Part shown: positions 1 through 10,862 of the stretch, piece by piece | How the letters are laid out: each line of letters opens with the position of its first letter | Numbering within the stretch: position 1 is the first letter of the stretch | Assembly: GCA_034509755.1 (NCBI GenBank) | Contig: CM067550.1 | Span: 9,355,001-9,419,000, forward strand | Source of the DNA: Anisodus tanguticus | Lineage: Eukaryota; Streptophyta; Magnoliopsida; Solanales; Solanaceae | Length of the DNA: 64,000 nt | Reading direction: 5' to 3' | Translations under genes and position numbers: made by a program | The notes under the pieces: generated by a model | What the model was told of the DNA's origin: nothing | Databases searched by the model: none | What the model saw: only the letters and a program-made list of their open reading frames with translations

Positions 1-198
1 TCACCTTAACTATCCTCTGTCGTATTCTGAGTTGCACTTGCCATATCTGCCTCCACATTAATTCCTAAACAAGTCATAGGTTTTAGAATTATCAGATAGA
101 GTAGAAACGAGAGAGCTATATCGCACGAATAACGGTATAGACCTGAAGACTAAAATAAGTAAGGTATTTGGACTTCATATCTTCTTCGGCCTCCCAAG

Positions 199-560
199 TT
201 ATTTCTTCTCTATTGTTATTCCTTCATAGCACTTACCGGAGGCAATTTCTTTGGTTCTCGGCTTTCGAACTTGGCGATCTAGAATAGCTACTGCAGTTTC
301 TTCATAGGTTAAATTCTCAGTGACCTGTACATCCTCTACAGGAGCAATACATGGGGGATCTCCTATGCACTTGCGCAACATCGACACATGTAATACCAGG
401 TGAACTACTTCTAACTCTGAGGGCAACTCAAGCTCATAAGTCACTCAGCCTATCCTGCAGATGATCTTATATAGTTCGATGTATCTGGGGCTAAGTTTTC
501 CTTTCTTGCCAAACCTCATAACCTCTTTCATAGGAGAAACCTTCCAAAAATACGCAAGTG
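199..560 (-). pseudogene. Ty3/gypsy integrase C-terminal fragment
   Basis: The reverse strand encodes the end of a Ty3/gypsy (chromovirus-like) polyprotein. Seen: a 'SPRYIELYKI'-type segment near 470-500, an in-frame stop near 445, then a segment with YELELP, VHLVLHVSMLRKC and LDRQVRKPRTKEIA at 199-444. These match the linker that follows the gypsy integrase core and precedes the chromodomain. No integrase core or reverse transcriptase is present, so it is a truncated relic. It abuts a minus-strand copia fragment near 545-560, which suggests one element inserted into or recombined with the other. Family assignment is from motif recognition only. Confidence 0.75.
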
Positions 561-1500
561 TTTGTAGGAGGGGTTCCGACCAAATAGAATTTGAGTGGGC
601 GACCTTTGAGCTAGAGACTTATTTGGGATTATGTTTAGGAGATAGGTGGCCATGGAGAGTGCGTAATGCCAAAATTGAGGGGAAATTGAAGCGTGAGCAA
701 GTAGGGCACGAATTAGGTTATTTATGGTTCGAATTTTCTGTTGCCTTACCATTTTTGGAGGAGGTGTGAGGGCATGAAAAACGAAAGGTAAGACCGTTTT
801 TGGAGAAAAACTGTTTGAATTGGTTATTATCCAATCCTTTGCCATTGAAAACATTTAATTCTCTTTTCAAATTGCGTTTTTATGAAAGCACTAAATGAGG
901 AAAAAATGGGGTAGACCCGAGATTTATTGCCAATTGGAAAAGTCCATAGAAAGTTGGAATAATCATCCAAAAACAATACATAATATCGATGGTCAGCCGT
1001 ACTTAAAATAGGGGAAGTCCACAAATCGCTATGTATGATATGGAAAGGTATTAAAGTACAATTTGTGGATGCATAAAATGGTAATTTAACATGTTTCTCA
1101 AAAACACATGATTCACACATAGGAGTCTTAGAAATACAGTTGCAATTGATAAAATTATTGTTCCTAAGGGGGCGTAAAACTGAATCTCTCGGATGTCCTA
1201 ATCTAGAATGCCATAAGGAAGATGAAAGAGCAGCAAAGGTTGATGGAACTGATGCTGGAATACTTGACGGCGTTTGAAATAGGGTAGAGAACTCTGGTGC
1301 TATGACATCTCATTATTCGTCTCCCTATCGTAAAATCCTTCACATAAAAACCAAAAGGATCAAAGTCAAGGGAAACATTATTATCAGTTGTGAAACGTCG
1401 CGTAGAGATTAGATTCTTAATGAGTCTAGGGTTCCGTCATGGGGAAAGGGGCGGCCGAGAGAAGAAGTCGGCGGCTAGGGTAGGAGATTTAGGGTTAGGC
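545..1500 (-). pseudogene. Ty1/copia pol relic (protease end, GAG-pre-integrase, integrase core)
   Basis: Read on the minus strand, this is a decayed copia polyprotein. The protease-to-GAG-pre region is at about 1440-1130, with a block resembling FTTDNNVSLDFDPFGFYVKDF. The integrase start is at 1120-827, with HSDLW, a YYVLFLDDYSNFLW block and the following acidic region. The integrase C-terminal half is at 854-528, with KIRTINNLIRALL and FWHYALSMATYLLN. Frame changes and stops separate the blocks. A short leader with a primer-binding-site-like motif lies immediately upstream at 1503-1511, so nearly all of gag is deleted. Confidence 0.8.
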
Positions 1501-1502
1501 TA

Positions 1503-1765
1503 CTGATACCATAAAGGAATATGTTCTTTGATTTTATTGATGAATGATTTACAATATATATAGTATTACAAAATTATTTACCTTGTTATAAACTAGGTAA
1601 CTAATCAATCTAATTACAAAAGGATTATAATTTTACCTAAAATAGGAGATATACAATTAATATAATTAATGAAAGAATATTCAATAAATATTCTATTACT
1701 TTTAAATATACTATATAATCCACAAATATACATTGAAATTTTAATTAATCTTCGTATGTCCGGCC
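1503..1765 (-). repeat. Copia 5' LTR remnant with tRNA-Met-type primer binding site
   Basis: On the minus strand TGGTATCAG (1511-1503) matches the first nine bases of the initiator-tRNA-Met primer binding site used by many plant copia elements. The AT-rich stretch at 1512-1765 would be the end of the 5' LTR of the relic at 545-1500. The outer LTR boundary is not visible because no second LTR copy is in the window. Confidence 0.5.
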
Positions 1766-2070
1766 ACAGCAAGGACAGTCTTTGGATTTTTTGTTCTCCT
1801 TTTTGCCAGAAGCTAATGTGGAGATTCTTTTGTGACCATTGGTTTCATCAACCGTCGCTTGTTGATGACTACATAACAACAGACAAGAAAAAACAACCCG
1901 CCTATTTTTTTACCATTAAACACGCGCATCCACATAGTTAAAATGGTGTATGTTTTGAAAAAGAATTCTATTACAACAACCACAAATTGAGCTTAATCCC
2001 ACAAAGTGGAATTTGAGGGACCTTACCTTCTATCATAATTCTCAACATTCAAATCTTCTTATCTAAGGTC
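1766..2070. other. Unassigned spacer
   Basis: No convincing gene. Around 1968-2025 an 'acaaccac...aatcccacaaagtgg' stretch resembles part of the SolS-type SINE seen at 11566 and 30103, but it is too short to call. The last five bases (2066-2070, AGGTC) are the left target-site duplication of the retrotransposon that follows. Confidence 0.4.
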
Positions 2071-3330
2071 TGTTGGAAATTTGCCTTTGGCGGGAGTTGC
2101 GACCGACCAACTTTAACGGCTTAAACACTAGTGTTACGCATATTGGAGAATTCGGTTCTTCACACATGCATGATCTACTAAGTACGTAGATAACCGTAGG
2201 GCCAAGAATCGTCAAATTTCATTGAGAAAATGAAAGAGATATTAGTTCACGAAGTAAGGTGTTTGAAGGATGGAAAGTGTGGTATTGTGTGTAATTCTCC
2301 CTCATCGGTAGAGGAAGAAAGAATTGTTGTGTATATAAGACACGAAATTGGTTTGGGGTTTGGGACCCCAAGGGGTATCCCATGTGTTTAAAGGAGGGAG
2401 GACCTAGATGTGCTTCGGTTCAACGAAAGACCACACGCGCGCCGCCGCCGCCCGCCCGTCCGGTCTGATTCCGAGTCCCGGGTTCACGGGTCGTGGGCTG
2501 TGGGCTGTGGGTCTTCTGATATTATCTTTTTGGGACAGAAAACTTTGCCAGAAGTACAGTTTGATCCCAGAAGTTTCAGATGTACTGTTTGGACCATAAT
2601 TTTTTTAGATGTACAGTTTGGTCCCTGAAGTTTCAAGATGTACAGTTTGGTCCCTGAAGTTTCCAGAACATCAGAATTTCGACGGTCAAAAACAGAAATG
2701 CCAAGCACTCAATTCAGCCATTTATTTTGGCTGAATTACTCCTCCTATAATGGCCAAATCCGTTGGTCTTTCTCCCATTTATGTTGGTGACTTTACTACC
2801 TCCATAATGGCCATTATTTGGCTATTATGGAGGCTGTTTTCAGGCAGTAAAACAGTCCATCCCTCTCCTATATAAACACCCCCTTACACCATTGTTGAGT
2901 ACAAGAGTTAATAGTAAAGGAGAGCAGCAAAACAGTGCACGAAAATACACAACCAAAATAGTTTTCTTCCTACAACTTCCAAGCATCATTTCGTTACTCA
3001 ATATTCTTCACGGTAGCTCTTGAGTTTCCTTTGCTCAAGGGTTCCATTGCTGTTTTATCTTGGGAGACAAATTGTCCGGGACGTATAAAGGATACATACG
3101 GGGCAATATTGTCTTAAGGATGAGTGCTACACTCGACTCAAAGCAAAAACAATTTACATTTTTCCGTTCTTCTACAAAACTCGGAATTTCCAGTTTTTAC
3201 TTGTGTAACGATTGTAATTTCGATTCCATGTTGAATTATTGAATCTTTGTTTATCCTTTCGAATACTTGTAATAGTTAAATACTTCCGTCGTATCGCTTT
3301 ATAAAGTACCATAGAGCAAAACTCCCAACA
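2071..3330 (+). repeat. Left LTR of the 2071-8607 element
   Basis: 1260 bp, TGTTGG...CCAACA. It contains a GC-rich block (about 2438-2475, GCGCGCCGCCGCC-type), a tandem array of a roughly 30-bp unit built on TTTGGTCCCTGAAGTTT (2560-2675), and a hairpin (2799-2833, arms CCTCCATAAT/ATTATGGAGG). A TATA box (CTATATAAAC, 2868-2877) probably drives the element's transcript. The same LTR recurs at 7354-8607, 59632-60896 (minus strand) and, more diverged, at 35637-36854. Confidence 0.92.
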
Positions 3331-3344
3331 ACTTAAGACAATAT

Positions 3345-3640
3345 TTGTATAGTATTACTATTAGTGTTCGAAAGATGTCGGTCAAAAGTTGTGTGACCAA
3401 ATCTGGATATGGCAATGGTTTTTTGGTAGAAGAGAGTGATGATGATGAACGTGTTCATGGTGTCACCGCTACCAAGATCTGGTGGGAACAAGCGCTCACG
3501 AGAGCTCGAGGATGTCAACGGGACAAGAGGAGAAGATCGAAGATGTTATTCTATCTTGTAGCGAAGGCCTATATCTCGTCCCGGACAAAAGAACCGAATA
3601 ATGGTGAGAAGGAAATGGACACTCGCCTAATGAAGTGACC
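3345..3640 (+). pseudogene. Copia gag remnant inside the 2071-8607 element
   Basis: A reading frame of about 97 codons sits shortly after the left LTR, with an acidic EESDDDE run and a following basic Arg/Lys-rich stretch. Its position fits gag, but it is too short for a full gag and lacks a recognisable zinc knuckle. I treat it as a relic; the frame may be shifted relative to the original protein. Confidence 0.4.
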
Positions 3641-4080
3641 GAAGTGAGCGAATCCGAAATTGGGATAAGTATTTTTCTTACTTGTCAAGAATAAAGATTA
3701 AATGATAAGTATGTTTCTTACTTGTCAAAAATAAAGATTAAATGATGTCTGATTAAAAATGGATTAAAGTAAGGAGGAATATGAAAATAATTTATATTCC
3801 TTACACTTTAACAAATCAGAAGTTTAATCTCATCTTCTTTTCCGTTTAAAGATTGGTTTTTGTAAACGACTTAAGAAGATCCGTTCTTTTAAGTGTAATT
3901 ATTAAAGTGTGTAAAGTATGTTCGCACATACGAGGGAGTAAGATCCACTGACTGTGCGAAAACTGTTACCACTCTTAAGTAAGCGCCAAAGAACTATCTA
4001 GGCACCAATCATAACGGAAGAAGTCTAAAAGTTAAAGACGTTGAGCCTGTCATATTATTTGGCAGAAGATCCTTCATAGG

Positions 4081-4345
4081 ATGATATTGGACACTCGTCA
4101 TACAAAGCCTCCGGCGACCGGGAGTGGGCCAAAATTCCTTTGATATGATTATATTGGACACTCAGTCATACAAAGCCTCCGGGCGACTAGAGTAGGGCCA
4201 AAATTCATTTCATAGGAAAAATAATTGACACCTAGTAAGGTGGGCCACAGTTTCCAGGTCTTAAATGATCTGAAGGCCTAAAGAAAAGGCAGAAAAGAAA
4301 TTGGACACTCAGTCTGCCAAAGCAACTGGAGTGGGCCAGAATATC
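4081..4345 (+). repeat. Degenerate tandem repeat in retrotransposon interior
   Basis: A unit of about 65 bp built on 'ttggacactc.gtcatacaaagcctc' and 'gagtgggccaaaatt' is repeated. Two clear copies start near 4081 and 4145. A shortened copy is near 4212 and a diverged one near 4290. All copies keep the TGGACACTC...GGGCCA skeleton. It lies between the gag remnant and the integrase remnant. Confidence 0.7.
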
Positions 4346-4679
4346 TGGATCACATATGATCCGGTTACGCCCTAACCACGGGTAAGAGGTTGTTCATGTG
4401 AAGCAACACCACCTCTAAAGTAGAAGAGGTTGGAGAGGTTGTCCTCAATAGGACTTCATGGATTGGGATCACTCAAAGATGAGGTGATACATGTCCCAAA
4501 CTTGGTTAAAGGGACGTCGTTGGTCAAACCTGGTTTGAGACTAGTCCAACAGGTCTGTGATAACTAAGAATGGTACAATATGTCTGTAGCCAAATGAATG
4601 ATATATTTGTAATCCGTGCGTCTATGCCATCATAGATTAAGACACGTTAAATAGCAAGTCATTCAAAAGCTAACGATGT

Positions 4680-5730
4680 TGAGATTGTTGCCTTCTTCGA
4701 CATAAACCCTCAAAATAAATGTGAGGTAGATGAAGAGGCAAAATCACCTTTCCAAATTCCGTCAAGGGAATAGCGAAAGAAGCACTGCTCCTCTAGAACT
4801 TAGTCACACCTACTTGGGTGATTTGAAGTTTATACAAAATAGAGGGGGGAGACAAATACGTTGTGATCTTCATTGATGATGGTACAACGTATGGAATCCT
4901 TTGTTTGTTAAAAAGCAAAGATGAAGTTGTTGAAGCGGATAAGCGCTACAAAGCAGAAGTTGAATATCAACTAAAGCCTACGGATTGAGAAAGTCGTAGT
5001 GATAGAGGGGGAGAATGTGAAGCATCGTTCATTAAACGACTGCTCATTACTCACCTCAGTCTAACGGTGTTAGCCAAGCGCTAAGCCGTACGCCCAAATT
5101 ATGTGGGGCACGTCGATCCTTACCGCTAATGCGATTCTCAATAGAACTCCGCATAAGGATAAGGGTAACCCTCTGTGTGATACATGGAAAGGATCTCACA
5201 TACAAATGTTGTGATGTGGGGTGGTTTCATACCTAAGACCGTAGATTGCATATTCACCGGATCCGCAAATAACGGTAGTGTTCATCGCCTCTTCGCGTCA
5301 AAGAATGTCGAATTCTTAGAAGATAACTTTTCTTGAAAAAGGAAAAAGGAGTAATCGCTCAAGGTTAACAAGAACCCGCGAGGGCCTGACTGTCCGAACT
5401 AGACGTTCCGTATCTACAGGACTCGAAAGTTGCTGGCTATCCGGAACTTAATACTACAGATCTACAGAACTCAGGGATTCTAGATGTTGAACCGAGACGG
5501 AGCAAAGAAGGGGACAAAGACTTGTTCGAGTCCTTCTAGCTTGTATGGTTAATAATGAACCATGAACAATTAACAAATAATTGTCATCTCCAAAAGCGTT
5601 GCTTTGGAAAGAAGCTAAAGAGAGAAATATATTCCATATATAGAACCATACTCGTGTAATGGTTAATCTTCCTCTGGGAAAAGAACCTTTGGGTTGTAAA
5701 AAGTGCTCCCCTGTGAGTAGCTTCACATCT
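4680..5730 (+). pseudogene. Copia GAG-pre-integrase, integrase and RT-start relic
   Basis: Frame-hopping translation shows the usual copia order. A CEVDEEAKSPF block (GAG-pre-integrase zinc-region end) is near 4720. DLKFIQN and KYVVIFIDDGTTYG (integrase start) follow near 4820-4890, then KSKDEVVEADKRYKAEVEYQL. An SDRGGE motif (integrase core acidic region) is near 5000. A SVHRLFASKNVEFLEDNF linker block is near 5280. Near 5480 an EPRRSK block typical of the integrase-RT linker leads to WKEAKERNI and NLPLGKEPLGCK, the start of the RT domain. Stops in every frame make it a pseudogene. Confidence 0.75.
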
Positions 5731-6669
5731 AGGGCCATTGTAATCTTACATGGCATGGGTGTTGAACTAGCCTTCCCAACCGGAGAGTTGGAAGAAGAGA
5801 ATCAGAGTTAGTTTGCTGAACTGTTGGGCTTCTTCCTGAACTTTCAGTTTGGTCCCTGAAATGTTTACATTTTAGTCCTGAAAGTTTCAGATAAAACAGA
5901 AACAATGAATCTGACCACAGAAACATTGGCTCTGAAGTTAGAAAGCCAACAATTGGAAAACCAACGGTCTGAGAGTGAAAATCATATTGAAACAAAGTCT
6001 CGATATGAAAGATATGTGTATCTGAGATGACTTCTTAGGAATTGGATTTCTAAGACATCTAACGGATGGTCAATAGTTGACGAGTCTCGTTGAAGCCACC
6101 AATGGATATGAATCATAGAACTGGTTGAAATCATGGTGCACACATAGACAAGGAGCGATATGCACAAAGTCACGTGTAGTTCAATGTATTGTACACACTA
6201 CAACCGACCCGGTATTGTCCTACAAACATATTAGTTGAACTAAGGTTCACCGATGATCTTAATACATGATCAATAGAAGGCGTTAAGTCGGATATGACGA
6301 TATCCGAATTATTCGCTTATCTACGATTATAGTATTCTCGGATGTCCAGCGGTTCGAGAGAACACAAGTGATGCAAACCGGACATCGGATCCGAAGAACA
6401 CCAAAGCCACAAGTAAATGTGTATGGTGGTTCTTGGAAAATCCTCTAAGCAAACTTGCATCGACCGATTCATGATGGTATCGGAGTTTATCGCTTTATAC
6501 AAAGCATGAAAGAAGTTGAGTAACTTCACGACTCATTAGAGGACGTCCCTTATTGGGAGAAACACGTGCCTTCAGCAGTTCTACATCGTGGCTAGCCGGT
6601 CGGCTTTAGGAAGGACACGGATGACGGCGTTTGGACATATCTCGTCGGGATCCGTCGGAGACATAAGAC

Positions 6670-7010
6670 CGTATGGCGTTGATCATCACGGGTGTCACTT
6701 CCTTGTTTACTAACTAAAGGACCACCCAGAGATCAAGTGTTCTCGCCTGTCTAGGGAATGGGCTTAAAACCCAAAATATACGGACCAATACGGTGGAAAC
6801 CCAACCTTACGAACCTGGAGATCCCGTAATTTGGTTCAATGGGAAAACTAAGTTGTAAAGGTTCGGTTGATCGCTTCGGTGGAAGCATGAGCACTTCGGA
6901 TAGTGATTTCGAAAAGAAACACCAAATCCAAAGCCGTTCCCGCGATAGACGTTAAGTGCTACCTGCAGATGGGTAAAGGTTAAGTTTTCAAAACTCGTAA
7001 TGTTCCTCAA
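6670..7010 (+). pseudogene. Copia RNase H C-terminal relic and 3' untranslated tail
   Basis: Near 6690-6780 the plus strand reads LLTKGPPRDQVFSPV, a stop, then GMGLKPK. This is the usual end of a copia RNase H domain (DPLTKGL...SRGMGLKP). It fits the relic's order, before the polypurine tract and right LTR. The catalytic RT centre between 5730 and 6670 is not recognisable; that stretch shows only decayed sequence, including a TTTGGTCCCTGAAA copy of the LTR tandem motif near 5850. Confidence 0.6.
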
Positions 7011-7353
7011 CGGTTGAGGTTAGGTCTTTGGGAAACTTTTAATGGTTCCTAACACTTGTGAAGTGGGGTATAGCAGATACCTTGTAGGAGACCACCTATT
7101 TAAGTGCGAGGACAGGCCGCCTCAAATTGAACGCACTTAAGAATCCAAGACGTTGTCCATTGACTTGGCTTACACTAAACACTGACGGTTCAAGACATCA
7201 CGTTCACCGCGCAATAAGTAAGTCCGATGGTATTCAACTATGGAAGGTTCAAAGCTGAGGCTACCTCTCCTTATGCAACATCGGTCCGTCGAAATATTGT
7301 CGGAAATGAAAAGACACCATGTGAGTGCGCCAAAATCTCTTTCAAGAGGGGAT

Positions 7354-8607
7354 TGTTGGAAATTTGCCTTTGGCGGGAGTTGCGACCGACCAACTTTAAC
7401 GGCTTAAACACTAGTGTTACGCATATTGGAGAATTCGGTTCTTCACACATGCATGATCTACTAAGTACGTAGATAACCGTAGGGCCAAGAATCGTCAAAT
7501 TTCATTGAGAAAATGAAAGAGATATTGGTTCACGAAGTAAGGTGTTTGAAGGATGGAAAGTGTGGTATTGTGTGTAATTCTCCCTCATCGGTAGAGGAAG
7601 AAAGAATTGTTGTGTATATAAGACTCGAAATTGGTTTGGGGTTTGGGACCCCATGGGGTATCCCATGTGTTTAAAGGAGGGAGGACCTAGATGTGCTTCG
7701 GTTCAACGAAAGACCACACGCGCGCCGCCGCCGCCCGCCCGTCCGGTCCGGTTCCGATTCCGAGTTCCGGTTCACGGTCGTGGGCGTGGGTCGTGGGTCT
7801 TCTTCGATATTATCTTTTTGGGCCGAAAACTTTGCCGGAAGTACGGTTTGATCCCGAAGTTTCAGATGTCTTGTTTGGACCAGAATTCTTTTAGATGTAC
7901 GCTTTGGTCCCCGAAGTTTCAAGATGTACGGTTTGGTCCATGAAGTTTTCGAACATCGAATTTCGACGGTCAAAAACGAAATGCCAAGCACTCAATTCAG
8001 CCATTTATTTTGGTGAATTACTCCTCCTATAATGGCCAAATCCGTTGGTCTTTCCCATTTATGTTGGTGACTTTACTACCTCCATAATGGCCATTATTTG
8101 GCTATTATGGAGGCCGTTTTCAGCGATAAAACAGTCCATCCCTCTCCTATATAAACACCCCTTACACCATTGTTGAGCACAAGAGTTAAGTTAAAAGAGG
8201 AGAGAGCAAAAACAAAGGCACGAAAATACACAACCAAAATAGTTTTCTTCCTACAACTTCCAAGCATCATTTCGTTACTCAATATTCTTCACGGTAGCTC
8301 TTGAGTTTCCTTTGCTCAAGGGTTCCATTGCTGTTTTATCTTGGGAGACAAATTGTCCAGGACGTATAAAGGATACATACGGGGCAATATTGTCTTAAGG
8401 ACAGAGTGCTACACTCGACTCAGCAAAAACAATTTACATTTTTCCGTCTTCTACAAAACTGGAATTTCCAGTTTTTACTTGTGTAACGATTGTAATTTCA
8501 GATTCCATGTTGAATTATTGAATCTTTGTTTATCCTTTCGAATACTTGTAATAGTTAAATACTTCCCGTACTGCTTTATAAAGTACCATAGAGCAAAACT
8601 CTCAACA
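7354..8607 (+). repeat. Right LTR of the 2071-8607 element
   Basis: 1254 bp, closely similar to 2071-3330. Many of the differences fall where the left LTR has CAG or CTG and this one has CG, CGG or CCG (see findings). The end CTCAACA at 8607 is followed by the target duplication AGGTC. Confidence 0.92.
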
Positions 8608-8612
8608 AGGTC

Positions 8613-9382
8613 ATGTCCTCAGTCAGTTGAAGTTGTGTCATGTCATTCATATCACTTTTTTTTTTGTTTTATATCTGAACTATTTGGTGTGACAATTTTT
8701 ATCTAAACTATCTAGTAAAACATACCTAAAATATCATTTGTTCACTTTTTCTAACTTCAATCAATTGAAGGCAGTGGCGGAGCTAGTAAGGGTCGAGGGG
8801 TTCATCCGAACCCCTTCGGTAAAAAATTATACTACATATATAAGATTAAAATTATTTTTTATATATATTTAATAGTCGTTGAATTTCATTAACTTTTTCG
8901 TATGTTACTTATTTATATTCGTGAACCCTTCAGATAAAAGTTCTGACTCCGATATGGAAGATCCCCTAATCACCTATGCATGTAAGTTGTAACCTCATTC
9001 TCTAAAATTTAGACAATGAATCTCCTGTTTTCTCGATATAATCGAAACAATAACTAAATTATGTAATCACGATATTAAAAAATATACATGTCTTTTTTCA
9101 ATGGCCACCCGTCTAAATATAGCTGCAATACCATAACTCTATACAAAATAATCAAATATCCTTTATACTAAGTTCTTTCTAAAAATATAAAAAGACTTGT
9201 TAATGATGAAACAAAATCTTCTTACTGTTCATAGTAAGAAAAAAAGCTTTCACTATACTGGTGTCCTATGCTAGTATGCTAGTATAGCATACTCCTATAG
9301 ATGTTAATTTTTTTTTCTTTTGGAACAATTTTTTATTCTTTAATTTTTACTAGGCCTATATGAAACAATTGTACTTATGGAC
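8613..9382. other. Spacer with a small transposon relic
   Basis: No gene is supported. The only structured part is a MITE-like relic at about 8772-8955 listed separately. The remainder is AT-rich. Confidence 0.5.
8772..8955. mobile_element. Degenerate MITE of the 'GTGGCGGAGC' type
   Basis: Starts GGCAGTGGCGGAGCTAG and carries the internal GGGTTCATCCGAACCCC and GTGAACCC blocks common in an abundant plant MITE family. The right end (AGTTCTGACTCCGAT) is a weak inverted match to the left end. No clear target duplication. Confidence 0.5.
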
Positions 9383-10304
9383 TCAGTTAATTTTAGGCCG
9401 AACCTATCGGCCGCCCCTTGAGGTCGGCAGCTTTTTTCACATAGACACTTCAATTATGCGTTGTTCCACTTAGACACTTGAAGTAGGGCTTGATTGTGTT
9501 ATTTAGACGTTTTTCGCTGACTTGGTAAATTGTGTAACTTTCAAACAAAACAGGCATGTGAAAAGGTTAAAAAGTAAAAAAATTATTTTTAATTCTTTTT
9601 ATTTCCTCCTTCTTAGTAGTATGGGAAGGCCAAAAAATGGATTTTTTATTTTTTCTAAATTCTTTTTATTTCCTCCTCCTCCTCCTTCTTCTTCTTCTCT
9701 GTTTTTCTTCTCTCTCTTCTCCACTTAATATTAACAAACATTTCATCATTGCTATCTTGCCTATCGGAAAAATGAAGATCGACACCATTCTCTAAAATTA
9801 TGTGGCATTTTTTTGTATAAAATCAAAATAAAAAATGAATTTTAAATTTTAAAAAAATTCAACCAAAAAAGAAAAAAATCACCCCACCCCTTGTTCATCT
9901 TCTGCTCCGAAACCCTCCACCGACCCCTCCCTCTTTCTGAAAATTTCAGGCTAAAAGAGTAAACATATCTGAAATGTTCACCGAAAAAAATTTCCGGCAA
10001 AAGCCATTCATTTTTCGGAGAAAAGTATGTGGAGTTTGTTTAGAGAATATTTATTTAGTTTTTGCTGAAAAATATTTTTTTCTTTCTTTTTCTCAAAATT
10101 CATTTTAACTATTATTTCCGACCCAAAATGTCGTATGTAATCAGTTAATTGACTATTTTATCACATCATCGACGAGTGTGTTACACACTCTTTATATATT
10201 TGGATGAGTCAGCAAAAAATGTCTGGTAAGGGCCCACCAATGTGTAGATGAAGTGTATGCGGACCTCAAGGGGCTCCGATGGATTCGGTCTTAATTTTAC
10301 TGAC
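9383..10304. mobile_element. Non-autonomous MULE-like element with long terminal inverted repeats
   Basis: The left end (TCAGTTAATTTTAGGCCGAA... from 9383) and the reverse complement of the right end (TCAGTAAAATTAAGACCGAA... ending near 10303) match over about 46 bp, including CCCCTTGAGGTC. Long terminal repeats and no coding capacity fit a Mutator-like MITE. No 9-bp target duplication is obvious. The interior includes a pyrimidine microsatellite (about 9668-9722). Confidence 0.7.
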
Positions 10305-10862
10305 CTTTTAGGTATCTACATCCCTTGTTCTAATGCATTACAATGTTCTTGTTTAGTCTCCTACATTATATATGCAGCTAAACTCTTGACAAAACCCATG
10401 TAAAACTCCTTTTTATATTCGAGATTGTGATGTTTTTCTTACACTTTCTTGTTCTTTTTAATTTACTTTTTTGCTTTTGATTAACCGATGATGTACCCCA
10501 GTTTGCCAATCGATACGACATACTCCAAGCAAACCTTAATGGAAGTAATACTATTAATCAGCACAGCCATCATAGTAGCATAAAGGAACTTGTATGGAAG
10601 AAAGAGAAGAGAAATGGGATCTCCACACATAAATCATTATCCAAGGCTTGTTGTAAATGTTGAAGATATCCTCCCTCCTAAGACAACTTAATTTCGCAAA
10701 ACAGATTAGAAATGCACTCAAAAATCAGCAATATGGTGCTGGAGTGTAAGAGAAACACGGGTGAAATAAGAAAATCCAACAAGAAACTATTATGGTAAAA
10801 ATAGGTTGAGAAACCCTTCTAAAAGAAATTCTATCATTGAGCATTCAAACTTCTTCACTTCC
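10305..10862. other. RPL18 downstream region
   Basis: Contains the 3' flank and probably the 3' untranslated region of the minus-strand RPL18 gene. No other coding feature is recognised, and no single poly(A) signal can be chosen with confidence. Confidence 0.45.

Larger units (their letters stand above)
2071..8607 (+). mobile_element. Complete but decayed LTR retrotransposon (Ty1/copia), 6.5 kb
   Basis: Two long terminal repeats, 2071-3330 and 7354-8607, each start TGTTGG and end CAACA. They flank a 4.0-kb interior. The 5-bp target-site duplication AGGTC is perfect at 2066-2070 and 8608-8612, so the ends are certain. A polypurine tract (CAAGAGGGGA-like) lies just before the right LTR at about 7344-7353. 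No normal primer binding site is visible after 3330. The interior carries scattered copia fragments in the order gag, GAG-pre-integrase/integrase, RT start and RNase H end, all broken by many stops and frameshifts. The element can no longer code for its proteins. Confidence 0.93.

Noticed and set aside
461..769. 102-codon plus-strand frame
   Set aside because: Opposite strand of the gypsy and copia relics that have recognisable domains on the minus strand.
9522..9728. Short plus-strand frame ending in Pro/Ser/Phe repeats
   Set aside because: Generated by a pyrimidine microsatellite inside the MULE-like element.
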